This document shows, in pieces, positions 55,366 to 63,104 of a DNA stretch of 64,000 nucleotides. Position 1 is the stretch's first letter; each line of letters begins with the position of its first letter. The notes beneath the pieces are model-generated. The model did no database searches, had not been told where the DNA came from, and saw nothing but the letters and a program-made list of their open reading frames with translations. This DNA comes from Actinomyces timonensis DSM 23838 (lineage in GTDB: Bacteria > Actinomycetota > Actinomycetes > Actinomycetales > Actinomycetaceae). The translations under genes were made by a program, and so were the position numbers. The stretch lies in NCBI RefSeq assembly GCF_000295095.1, contig NZ_JH806634.1:421092-485091 (forward strand). The letters are read 5' to 3'.

Positions 55366-56304
55366 TCAGTTGAGGTACTCGGCGTACAGCGGCGTGGAGA
55401 GGTAGCGCTCGCCGGTGTCCGGAAGGACCGTGACGATCGTCTTGCCCTCGAGCTCCGGGCGCTGGGAGAGCTGGTCGGCCGCCGCGAGGGCGGCGCCGGA
55501 GGAGATGCCCACGAGCAGGCCCTCCTCGCGCGCGGCGCGGCGGGCGTAGGCCAGGGCGTCGTCGGAGGAGACGTGCAGCAACTCGTCCCAGATGCCCTGG
55601 TCGAGGACCTCCGGGACGATGTTGGCGCCCAGGCCCTGGATCTTGTGCGGGTTCCAGTTGCCCTCCTGAAGGAAGGGGGACTCGGCCGGCTCGATGCCGA
55701 AGACCTTGACGCCCGGCACCTCCTCGCGCAGCACCGTGCCCACGCCCGTGAGCGTGCCGCCGGTGCCGATGCCCGCGACGAAGGCGTCGATCGCGCCACC
55801 GGTGGCCTCGATGATCTCCCGGGCGGTGGTCTCGCGGTGGACCTTCGGGTTGGCCGGGTTGGTGAACTGGGAGGCCAGGATCGAGTTCGGGGTGGCGGCC
55901 TGGATCTCGGCGGCGCGCTTGGCGGCACCGGCGACCCCGCCCTCGCTGGTGAGGACCAACTCGGCGCCGAAGGCGCGCATGAGGGCGCGGCGCTCCTTGG
56001 AGAAGGTCTCCGGCATCGTGATGATGACCTTGTACCCCAGGGCGGCTCCGACCATCGACAGGCCGACGCCCGTGTTGCCGCTCGTCGCCTCGATGATCGT
56101 CCCGCCCGGCTTGAGCTCGCCGGAGGCCTCCGCGGCGCGCACGATCGACAGGGCGATGCGGTCCTTGACACTGCTGGCGGGCTCGAAGGCCTCGACCTTG
56201 GCCAGGACCGTGGCGGGGCCGGAGGTGACGCGGTTGATTCGGACCAGTGGGGTGGAGCCGACGAGGTCGGTGACGTTCGCGGCGATCGTGGAAGCGTGGG
56301 ACAT
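55366..56304 (-). CDS. cysK: cysteine synthase A (O-acetylserine sulfhydrylase)
   Basis: The 312-residue enzyme has NVTDLVGSTPLVRINRV, EPASSVKDRIAL with the PLP-binding Lys47, IIEATSGNTGVGLSMV, GIGTGGTLTGVG and GISSGAALAAA. It joins sulfide with O-acetylserine to form cysteine. The C-terminus ends in AEYLN, which may matter for CysE binding (which usually contributes its own C-terminal Ile; CysE here ends in Ile). The gene is preceded by a cysteine-rich leader peptide and a hairpin (see findings). Confidence 0.95.
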   Translation of the reverse strand: MSHASTIAANVTDLVGSTPLVRINRVTSGPATVLAKVEAFEPASSVKDRIALSIVRAAEASGELKPGGTIIEATSGNTGVGLSMVGAALGYKVIITMPETFSKERRALMRAFGAELVLTSEGGVAGAAKRAAEIQAATPNSILASQFTNPANPKVHRETTAREIIEATGGAIDAFVAGIGTGGTLTGVGTVLREEVPGVKVFGIEPAESPFLQEGNWNPHKIQGLGANIVPEVLDQGIWDELLHVSSDDALAYARRAAREEGLLVGISSGAALAAADQLSQRPELEGKTIVTVLPDTGERYLSTPLYAEYLN

Positions 56305-56456
56305 GGGTTCTCCTCGAGGAATGAATGGTGGGCGCTCCGGCCCGGCCGCGCTGGCGCGGGTGCCGGGTGGCGCTCAAGCGATGGCGTGAGATGGATGAAG
56401 GAAGTGAGCGGTTCGCGGCCGCGATGATGCAGGGCTGTGAGGGGCCTGCGGTCCCG

Positions 56457-56510
56457 GAGCGCCGGGCATGCGCGCGGCGACGCGCGCACGTCTTGAGGAG
56501 CCTGGCGCTC
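56457..56510 (-). promoter_or_regulatory. predicted attenuator hairpin in the cysK leader
   Basis: In the cysK transcript the segment 56510-56500 can pair with 56467-56457 (11 bp, one mismatch), enclosing a perfect 8-bp hairpin (56488-56481 with 56476-56469, GNRA-like tetraloop). The outer 5' arm begins at the last base of the leader-peptide stop codon, so a ribosome at the stop or at the Cys codons would prevent pairing. This is the geometry of a ribosome-mediated attenuator. Confidence 0.5.
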
Positions 56511-56575
56511 TACCGACACCGGCAGCAGGAGAGGGACATCTCGCGCATGAGACACGTGGCCGACACGGGCATCAT
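56510..56575 (-). CDS. cysteine-rich leader peptide of cysK
   Basis: A 21-codon open frame starts ATG-ATG and ends in SCCRCR followed by TAG. Four of its codons are Cys (codon 8, 17, 18 and 20), three of them in the last five codons. GGAGAGGAGGA lies about 5 bases before the first ATG, one of the best ribosome sites in the region. It lies 205 bases upstream of cysK on the same strand. Cysteine-responsive leader peptides of this kind have been described upstream of sulfur genes in mycobacteria. The peptide itself probably has no function beyond sensing Cys-tRNA. Confidence 0.6.
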   Translation of the reverse strand: MMPVSATCLMREMSLSCCRCR

Positions 56576-56761
56576 GGGGGTCCTCCTCTCCGTGGCTGAC
56601 TCTTCTGGCTGGCGCCGCGATCAGGATTGTGCGGGCGGCGCTGTGGGAGCGACTTTAGTGCGGCCGGAGTGGGTGGCGTCAAGCGGTTCGTATGGTGAGC
56701 GGGCCTGATCCGCCCACAGCGGAGCGGGGAAGTAGAGGTGCGGGAAGAGCCCGCTGCCCGC

Positions 56762-57508
56762 TCAGGTGGGCGGCCGGAGGGGCGACTCGACGAGCCTCGT
56801 GCCCGCCGGGGTCGGCGTCGCTCCTCCCGCGGTGAGCTGGGCGATGAGCTCGGCGGGGGAGGGGGCGCCCGCGGGCGTGGACAGGAGGACGACGGCGTCG
56901 CTCGCGCCCCAGGTCGTCTCCTCCACGGCCAGGGCGCCACTGGCAGCCCCCGAGGCGCGCAGCTCGGCCTCCAGGCGGCCCGCCCGCGCCACTGGGACCC
57001 GCACCTCCCACAGGGCCCGCTCGCTGATGCTCACGCGCGCGGCGGCGTCGAGAGCCTGGGCGGCGGCCTCGGAGTAGGCGCGCACGAGCCCACCGGTTCC
57101 CAGCAGCGTGCCGCCGAAGTAGCGGGTGACGACGACGGCGACCCCGGTGAGCCCGCTGCCGCGCAGGACTTCCAGGATCGGCTGGCCGGCCGTGCCGGAG
57201 GGCTCGCCGTCGTCGCTGGAGCGCTCGACGGCGGGGGCGCCGGGTGCGGTGCCCGGCTGGGGGACGATGAAGGCAGAGCAGTGGTGGCGGGCGTCGGGGT
57301 AGCGCGAGCGGATGCGCGTGATGAAGGCGCGGGCGGCGTCCTCGTCGTCGGCGCGCTCGGCGCGAGCCAGGAAGTGGGAGCGCTTGACCTCCAGGTCCGT
57401 CTCGGGCTGCTCGCCCGGCGCGAGGGTGAGGCGGGCGGGCGCGTCGACGCCGGCGGGCTCGGCGGGGGCGGAGTCGGAGGAGACGGGCGTGGGGCGCTCA
57501 GCGGGCAT
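56762..57508 (-). CDS. yigZ: YigZ/IMPACT family protein
   Basis: The 248-residue protein has an N-terminal Ala/Pro-rich stretch of about 25 residues, then the UPF0029 domain with KRSHFLARAERADDEDAARAF, HHCSAFIV, DDGEPSGTAGQPILEVL and VVVTRYFGGTLLGTGGLVRAY. A C-terminal DUF1949-like ferredoxin fold follows. Homologues affect translation control (IMPACT) or are of unknown bacterial function. Confidence 0.88.
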   Translation of the reverse strand: MPAERPTPVSSDSAPAEPAGVDAPARLTLAPGEQPETDLEVKRSHFLARAERADDEDAARAFITRIRSRYPDARHHCSAFIVPQPGTAPGAPAVERSSDDGEPSGTAGQPILEVLRGSGLTGVAVVVTRYFGGTLLGTGGLVRAYSEAAAQALDAAARVSISERALWEVRVPVARAGRLEAELRASGAASGALAVEETTWGASDAVVLLSTPAGAPSPAELIAQLTAGGATPTPAGTRLVESPLRPPT

Positions 57509-57678
57509 GGCGGTATGGTCCCACGAGTGCCGCGGAGCCTGGTGGGCGCCAGCGGGGGTGGGGCGACGGACCGTTGGGGAAGGGGACCTGACGGGACCGA
57601 TGTCACAGGCCCTGCCGCCCTCGCCGACTGGAAGCGGCTCGCGCCGACTGGCTATGGTGTCCCCTGGTCCTGTTTGCC

Positions 57679-57694
57679 GGGATCGGACGATCCC
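57679..57694 (+). promoter_or_regulatory. leader hairpin of rpmF
   Basis: Gggatc (57679-57684) pairs with gatccc (57689-57694) across ggac, 16 bases before the ribosome site of rpmF. It could tune translation. A Zur-type box, expected for zinc-controlled L32 paralogues, was not seen in 57509-57720. Confidence 0.35.
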
Positions 57695-57720
57695 AATGAG
57701 ACTTTGAGAGGAGCGGGCCC

Positions 57721-57885
57721 ATGGCAGTGCCGAAGCGGAAGATGTCCCGCAGCAACACCCGCAACCGCCGCTCGCAGTGGAAGGCCGAGCTCCCCCAGCT
57801 CGACACCATCCGCGTCAACGGCCGTGAGATCAGCGTGCCCCGTCGTCTGGTGAAGGCCTACAAGACCGGTCTTCTCGAGCACTGA
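57721..57885 (+). CDS. rpmF: 50S ribosomal protein L32, zinc-independent form
   Basis: The 54-residue product starts [20 protein letters not shown], the universal L32 beginning, and ends [16 protein letters not shown], as in the mycobacterial RpmF that lacks zinc ligands. No Cys is present, so it is the C-minus type. AGAGGAG precedes the ATG at 57721. Two tRNA genes follow immediately. Confidence 0.93.
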   Translation: MAVPKRKMSRSNTRNRRSQWKAELPQLDTIRVNGREISVPRRLVKAYKTGLLEH

Positions 57886-57921
57886 CGTGCGCGGAGCGGG
57901 CGGCAGCGCCGTCCGCCTTCT

Positions 57922-57992
57922 GCGGGTGTAGCTCAATGGTAGAGCCTCTGCCTTCCAAGCAGATTGCGCGGGTTCGATTCCCGTCACCCGCT
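57922..57992 (+). tRNA. tRNA-Gly (anticodon TCC)
   Basis: The 71-base cloverleaf has acceptor arms gcgggtg/cacccgc, the anticodon stem tctgc/gcaga with loop cttccaa (anticodon TCC), and T-loop ttcgatt. The CCA end is not encoded. It follows rpmF by 36 bases. Confidence 0.95.
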
Positions 57993-58045
57993 CGATGAGG
58001 CCAGCGGGGCGCCCTCCACGGAGGGCCGCCCCGCTGCCGCATCCT

Positions 58046-58119
58046 CGGGCTGTAGCGCAGCTTGGTAGCGCGCCTGCTTTGGGAGCAGGAGATCGCGGGT
58101 TCAAATCCCGCCAGCCCGA
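58046..58119 (+). tRNA. tRNA-Pro (anticodon TGG)
   Basis: The 74-base cloverleaf has acceptor arms cgggctg/cagcccg, the anticodon stem cctgc/gcagg with loop tttggga (anticodon TGG), and T-arm gcggg/cccgc with loop ttcaaat. The CCA end is not encoded. tRNA genes are common integration sites and this one borders the accessory 3' region. Confidence 0.95.
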
Positions 58120-58253
58120 CTCCTCGGCGGCCGCGCCGCGCATGGCGAGTCGTCACCGCGATCATCGAGGCGTGAGCGGGCTCCGCCAACCGCCGGTCGG
58201 TGCTAGGTTGAGCAGACAGTTTGTGCCGTTCTACCCCTGTCAGGAGTCCCGTC

Positions 58254-58919
58254 ATGGCCACTGAGACCGAGCGTCAGTCCATCCTCGCCACCGCCAACCG
58301 CCGTTACGCCACCAAGGCCTTCGATCCTTCCCATCAGGTCTCGGAGGAGGACCTGCGCACGATCCTGGAGGCCGGGCGGCTGGCTCCCTCCTCCTTCGGC
58401 TACGAGCCGTGGAAGTTCCTGGTGGTGCGCGACGAGGAGCTGCGCGCCGAGCTGGCTCCGCTGTCCGTCGGCGCCGGCGCCGTCCTGACCGGTGGGGCCG
58501 AGCTCGTCATCATCCTGTTCAAGAGGGGCGTGGTCCACGACAGCCCCTACGCCGCCCACATCGTCACCGACGTGCTTGGCGCCGACTACGATCCCGACTC
58601 CGAGCTGTCGCAGATGTTCAAGGGCTTCCAGGAGCAGATGCTCGGCCTGTCCTCGCCCGAGGATGTCGACCGCTGGGCCCAGAGGCAGACCTACATCGCG
58701 CTGGCCAACATGCTTATCGCCGCCGCCAGCCTCGACATCGACTCCGTGCCCATCGAGGGCTTCGTCGTCGACGCCGTCGCCGACCTGCTCGCGGCCCATG
58801 GGATCATCGACCCCGCCGAGTGGGGAGTGTCGGTCATGGCGGGCTTCGGATACCGGGCCGAGGAGATCCACCCCAAGCTCCGCCGCGAGTACGACGAGGT
58901 CGTCCAGGTCATCGGCTGA
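58254..58919 (+). CDS. nitroreductase family protein (NfsB-like)
   Basis: The 221-residue flavoenzyme has [39 protein letters not shown] (FMN-binding), QTYIALANMLIAAASLDIDSVPIEG and GFGYRAEE with the C-terminal FMN-phosphate contact region. It reduces nitro-aromatics or quinones with NAD(P)H. CAGGAG precedes the ATG. It separates the tRNA pair from the helicase gene. Confidence 0.9.
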   Translation: MATETERQSILATANRRYATKAFDPSHQVSEEDLRTILEAGRLAPSSFGYEPWKFLVVRDEELRAELAPLSVGAGAVLTGGAELVIILFKRGVVHDSPYAAHIVTDVLGADYDPDSELSQMFKGFQEQMLGLSSPEDVDRWAQRQTYIALANMLIAAASLDIDSVPIEGFVVDAVADLLAAHGIIDPAEWGVSVMAGFGYRAEEIHPKLRREYDEVVQVIG

Positions 58920-58993
58920 GCCGCGGGTCTGGACGGTGAGATGAGCGGCGGGGGTCGGTGCGTGGCGCGGGCTCGTCAGCGCGGGCTGCGGGC

Positions 58994-61900
58994 ATGACTC
59001 CGAGTCCCTCGACCGCGCATCGCCTGCGGCTGCTCGACTACTGGTGGCTGCTGGAGCTGTTCAGCCCGCAGAAGGTTCCCAAGCGCACCAGGCCCGCGGC
59101 AACGGGGGACCGGTACCAGGTCATCGAGTGGATGCCGGGGCAGCCGTTGCCCTGGGAGACGCTCTTCCCCGTGGTGAGCCCCGATGGCACGCGGTTCGTG
59201 TGGCGGCACACCCTCTACCTCGGGGTCTACGACCTGGAGAACGCCTACCAGTACCTGCACCGCGCCTTCACCGACGACCTCGATGCCTTCGACGAGCGGC
59301 GCGGCGGTCGCAGCGCCTGCGCGGGCGTGCAGGTCGACGGCGACGGGTGCCTCGTACCGGGCTCGGGGGTGCTGTCCTCCTCCCTGTGGGCTGTCGCCAG
59401 GCTCGCCGTGCAACCGCAGAGGCCGAACCCGTCATGGGTCACCGAGTTCGACGCCACTCAGCAGAGCTTCGCCGAGATGGCTGACCGTAGTGATGTCGCA
59501 CCGTCCGTGCTCACCACTCTCGCGCACCGCGTCTCGGGGATCGATGCCGTAGCCGAGCTGGCGAGCCGGCGCGTGGTGATCGAATCCGTCCGCGTGCGCG
59601 AGACTGACGCTGGGGACGTGGATATCGACTTCCTCAACAGCTTCTTCCTCAAGGACCTTGCCGCCGTCCGCGCGGACGTCGCGACCGGGCGGTGCCCGAC
59701 GGCATTGGCCTCATACCTCGCCGACTCCGGGCATCGCCGCCCGGAATCGCCCAGCGACGCGAGGATCGACGTCATGAAGGATGACGACGTCGTCAACGCA
59801 GGGGCGGGAGCGGACAGGATTCCCGCGGGCCGATGGCCCTCGGCACCGCAGCACACGCTTGCTCTCAGGCAGCAGTTCGCCGTCAACCGGGCCCTACTCG
59901 ACCTCGGCCCGACGCACGGCCTCATGGGTGTCAACGGCCCTCCCGGGACGGGTAAGACGACCATGCTGCGCGACATCGTGGCGGGCAACGTCGTTGAGCG
60001 GGCCCGGCGCCTGGCTGCGCTGGAACGCGCAGAGGACGCCTTCGTCGGGGAGCCGCTGCGGTGGATCTCGGGCAGCTACCCGCGCATCGTGCACAGGCTG
60101 CGTGAGGAGCTGACCGGTTTCGAGATGGTGGTGGCGTCGGCGAACAACATGGCCGTGGAGAACGTCAGTACCGAGATTCCCGGTGCCAGCGCGATCGACG
60201 AGCGGTGGCGGGGCCGAGCCGACTACTTCTCGGATATCGCGTCAGCGCTACTCGCGGCGTCCGCGCCGCGGCGCGAGGACGATGACGAGGGACCGGAGAA
60301 CCCTGGTGCCGACTGGGGCGGAGTCAGGCGACACCTGGATGACGAAGGACGAGACGACGAGGGTGCTCGTAGCCGGTCAGGTGGTAACCCTGCCTGGGGG
60401 CTCGTGGCCGCGCGCCTGGGCAGTAAGAGGAACCGGGCGGCGTTCCGTAGCGAGTTCTGGTTCGACAAGATCGACCGGCGAACCGGGCAGCGCCGATTCG
60501 GCACCGTGCCGCGCATGCAGTCACGGCTCAGGGACTGGAGGGGAGGAGCGGCGCACCCGACCTGGCAGCAGGCGTGCGCCTCGTTCCGGTGGGCCGAGCA
60601 GCGCGTGGCCGACCTCGTGGACGTGCGGCGCGAGGCCCAAGCCTGCCGTGAACGCCTCGAGCAGCTCCGCGATGAGCAGGTTCGGGCCGATGACGAGATG
60701 CACCGCCTGAGCGGTCTCCTGGCGGAGACCGCCGAGGGGCTGCGCAGATGCGAGCAGGCCCTCAGTGAGGCCCGGGCGCAGCGCGACACGGCCGCGCAGG
60801 CCCGCAACCGGCACGTGGAAACCCGTCCCGGTCTCCTCGAGATGCTGCTGACCCTGGGGCGTTCGACCCGCGAGTGGAGGAGTGCCCTGGTCCCGCTCGA
60901 GCAGCGTTTACGGGCCGCGGAGGAGGCCGAGCAGGGCCTTCGGGAACAGGCGGCGCACTTGAGCCGGCAGGAGGAGGCTCTGCGGCGCGAGATGCTGGGC
61001 GCCCAGGACGTCGCCGAGCGGGTCCGTTGCGAGGAGAGGGAGCTGCGCGCCCGATTGGCTGACCTGCGTGAGCGACTGGGACAGGCGTACCCCGGCCCGG
61101 AGTGGGAGGGGGAGCAGCGTGAGCTGCGCGCTCCCTGGCTCAACGTCGAGATCGACGAGGCCAGGTCGGAGCTGTTCCTCGCAGCGTTGCGGTTGCACGA
61201 GGACTTCCTGGCGAACGCTGCCGGGAAGATGCTGGAGGGGCTGCGTGCTGCGATGGACGTCGTGAGTGGTGAGGCCCCGAGAGAGCTGCCTCGGGAGGTG
61301 GTCCGTGCCGCCTGGCAGACCCTCTTCCTCGTCGTCCCGGTGGTGTCCACGACTTTCGCCTCTTACGGTCGTATGTTCGCGGCGCTCGGCCCGGAGGACC
61401 TCGGGTGGCTGCTGATCGACGAGGCGGGCCAGGCCGCCCCGCAGTACGCCGTTGGAGCGATCTGGCGCTCGAAGCGTGTGGTGGCCGTCGGCGACCCCCT
61501 TCAGCTCGAGCCGGTCGTGACGATGCCGCGCAAGGCCATGCTCGACATCGCTGCCGCCTACGGTGTTGATCCGCTGTGGATCCCGCCACGGGCGTCGGTG
61601 CAGACCCTCACCGACCGGGTCTCCCCCTTCGGGACAACCCTTCACCAGGCCGAGCGCCCCGTATGGGTCAGCTCCCCGTTGACGGTGCACCGGCGGTGCG
61701 ATGAGCCCATGTTCGGGCTGTGCAACAGCATCGCCTACGACGGCATCATGATCAGCGGGGTCGGGTTACGTGCGAGCCGGAACGACCTCTTCGACGGCCC
61801 TGACGGCCCTCGCGTTCCGTGCAGCCAGTGGGTCGATGTCCCTGCCGACAAGCCCGGATCACACGCCCAGCCCAACCAGGTCAGGAACCTGCGCGCGCTC

Positions 61901-62251
61901 ATCGCCGACCTCGGGCGCCGGGAGGTGGTCCCGTCCCGAATCATCGCGATATCCCCATTCCGGGAGATGGCCGGTGAGCTGGAGGCCCTGAAGCACGAGT
62001 ACCCGGGGCTCCGCGGCGGCACGATCCACACTGCGCAGGGGCGGGAGGCCGACGTCGTCTTCCTCATCCTGGGAGGCGACCCCGATCGACCGGGGGCGAA
62101 GGCGTGGGCGGCGCAGACGGTCAACCTCGTCAACGTCGCCGCGAGTCGCGCGAAGCGACGGCTGTACGTCATCGGGGACCGGGCCGCGTGGGCGCAGCAC
62201 AACTACTTCTCCCAGCTGTCGGCTGTGCTCTCAGAGGGAGGGGAGGGCTGA
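58994..62251 (+). CDS. large SF1 (UPF1-like) helicase with coiled-coil insertion
   Basis: The 1085-residue protein has an N-terminal region of about 300 residues without a recognised domain. GVNGPPGTGKTTMLRDI (Walker A) lies near 316, ASANNMAVENVSTEIPG follows, and a long charged coiled coil runs from about 535 to 700 (EAQACRERLEQLRDEQVRADDEM and similar heptads). LLIDEAGQAAPQYAV (Walker B) lies near 807, VGDPLQLEPV follows, and helicase motifs V/VI (GTIHTAQGREADVVF, VNVAASRAKRRLYVIGD) close it. This is the AAA_11/AAA_12 order of the UPF1/SEN1 group. The insertion between the motor halves and the size point to a defence or RNA/DNA surveillance role. ATG 58994 has no clear ribosome site. Confidence 0.82.
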   Translation: MTPSPSTAHRLRLLDYWWLLELFSPQKVPKRTRPAATGDRYQVIEWMPGQPLPWETLFPVVSPDGTRFVWRHTLYLGVYDLENAYQYLHRAFTDDLDAFDERRGGRSACAGVQVDGDGCLVPGSGVLSSSLWAVARLAVQPQRPNPSWVTEFDATQQSFAEMADRSDVAPSVLTTLAHRVSGIDAVAELASRRVVIESVRVRETDAGDVDIDFLNSFFLKDLAAVRADVATGRCPTALASYLADSGHRRPESPSDARIDVMKDDDVVNAGAGADRIPAGRWPSAPQHTLALRQQFAVNRALLDLGPTHGLMGVNGPPGTGKTTMLRDIVAGNVVERARRLAALERAEDAFVGEPLRWISGSYPRIVHRLREELTGFEMVVASANNMAVENVSTEIPGASAIDERWRGRADYFSDIASALLAASAPRREDDDEGPENPGADWGGVRRHLDDEGRDDEGARSRSGGNPAWGLVAARLGSKRNRAAFRSEFWFDKIDRRTGQRRFGTVPRMQSRLRDWRGGAAHPTWQQACASFRWAEQRVADLVDVRREAQACRERLEQLRDEQVRADDEMHRLSGLLAETAEGLRRCEQALSEARAQRDTAAQARNRHVETRPGLLEMLLTLGRSTREWRSALVPLEQRLRAAEEAEQGLREQAAHLSRQEEALRREMLGAQDVAERVRCEERELRARLADLRERLGQAYPGPEWEGEQRELRAPWLNVEIDEARSELFLAALRLHEDFLANAAGKMLEGLRAAMDVVSGEAPRELPREVVRAAWQTLFLVVPVVSTTFASYGRMFAALGPEDLGWLLIDEAGQAAPQYAVGAIWRSKRVVAVGDPLQLEPVVTMPRKAMLDIAAAYGVDPLWIPPRASVQTLTDRVSPFGTTLHQAERPVWVSSPLTVHRRCDEPMFGLCNSIAYDGIMISGVGLRASRNDLFDGPDGPRVPCSQWVDVPADKPGSHAQPNQVRNLRALIADLGRREVVPSRIIAISPFREMAGELEALKHEYPGLRGGTIHTAQGREADVVFLILGGDPDRPGAKAWAAQTVNLVNVAASRAKRRLYVIGDRAAWAQHNYFSQLSAVLSEGGEG

Positions 62252-62498
62252 GAACGTGTGGGTTGTCGGGCCTGCTCGCGACGCCGATGGTCAGGTGGAC
62301 GGTGGTGTCGCCAGCGAGCCAGGGAACTACGTGGTGGAATGCAACCAGCTGGCTGGACGAGCTGCGCGCGCAGTACCGCCGTCGGCCCACGCTGTGAGAG
62401 GAGGTCGCCTGGACAGGACTGTGTCCCGGCGGTCGTTCCAAGGGGAAGTAGGAATGAACCCGTATCTTGATCCGCTCTCAACATTATCCGCGGTTGAT
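62252..62498. other. gene-free stretch between helicase and RloB gene
   Basis: About 245 bases separate the convergent helicase and RloB genes. Short open frames run through it on the plus strand, but none has a ribosome site or a recognised product. One of them ends in WLDELRAQYRRRPTL and might be the remnant of a third gene. No terminator hairpin is obvious. The DNA from about 62450 on is visibly richer in A and T than its neighbours. Confidence 0.4.
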
Positions 62499-63101
62499 TC
62501 AGTCTCCCATTATGCCGAGACGACGGAGAAGATGAGGCAGCGCTGTTGAGGGATTGGGTCCCTGGGTATTGATGTTGGGCATTGGGTCGCCGACGACGAG
62601 GCATCGTTGTTCGGCTTCCTTGCTCCGGTCGAAGGGGAAGTCCTTAGGCAGCCCCTTGGCGTGACGTCTGTCCTGACCGGTCAGCCGACGGTAGTGGCGT
62701 TGCGCGTCGGCCTGATCCTGATAACGACGGACCCGCTCATAGTGCGCATTGAGCCAGACCTCGAAGCATGGGGTCGAGATGACACCGAACACCTTGCTCG
62801 TCTTGACTGCGGCACAGTCCCTGAGGAAGCGTGTGCGGTCAGTCCCGTCATGGTCGACGACGATCCAGACCTCGTCGAAGTCCTTGAGTCCTCCGCGTTC
62901 GCCCTTGAGGTCCTTGAGGATCGTCTCGGGCTCCTTGCCGTCCTCGGGGCGTAAGGTGATCGCCAGTCCAGCGTCGCGGGGGACCTTGCGCTTGATGACT
63001 TCTAGGTACTCCTTCTCCGTTCTCGCTCCGTTCGTGATGATGAGGATAGTGGTCCGGGTCGGGCGGGAGTTTCTCCGGTTGCGCTGCAGCTTCCTGCCCA
63101 T
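62499..63101 (-). CDS. rloB: RloB-family TOPRIM-like protein (AbiLii-like)
   Basis: The 200-residue product shows the RloB pattern: ITNGARTEKEYLEVIK with the first acidic residue, VWIVVDHDGTDRTRFL with the DxD-type motif, and ISTPCFEVWLNAHYERVR. In RloB proteins these form a TOPRIM-like metal site and act with an AAA ATPase in abortive phage defence (RloAB, AbiL). The basic N-terminus (GRKLQRNRRNSRPTRT) is typical. It starts 3 bases after the ATPase stop, so both are one operon. Confidence 0.85.
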   Translation of the reverse strand: MGRKLQRNRRNSRPTRTTILIITNGARTEKEYLEVIKRKVPRDAGLAITLRPEDGKEPETILKDLKGERGGLKDFDEVWIVVDHDGTDRTRFLRDCAAVKTSKVFGVISTPCFEVWLNAHYERVRRYQDQADAQRHYRRLTGQDRRHAKGLPKDFPFDRSKEAEQRCLVVGDPMPNINTQGPNPSTALPHLLRRLGIMGD

Positions 63102-63104
63102 GGC

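Noticed and set aside
56305-56509. SAM-I, T-box or other known riboswitch in the cysK leader
   Set aside because: No SAM-I core or T-box sequence could be found; the Cys-rich leader peptide explains the region better.
57509-57720. Zur operator in front of rpmF
   Set aside because: The L32 lacks zinc ligands, so Zur control was considered, but no AT-rich inverted repeat of Zur type is present.
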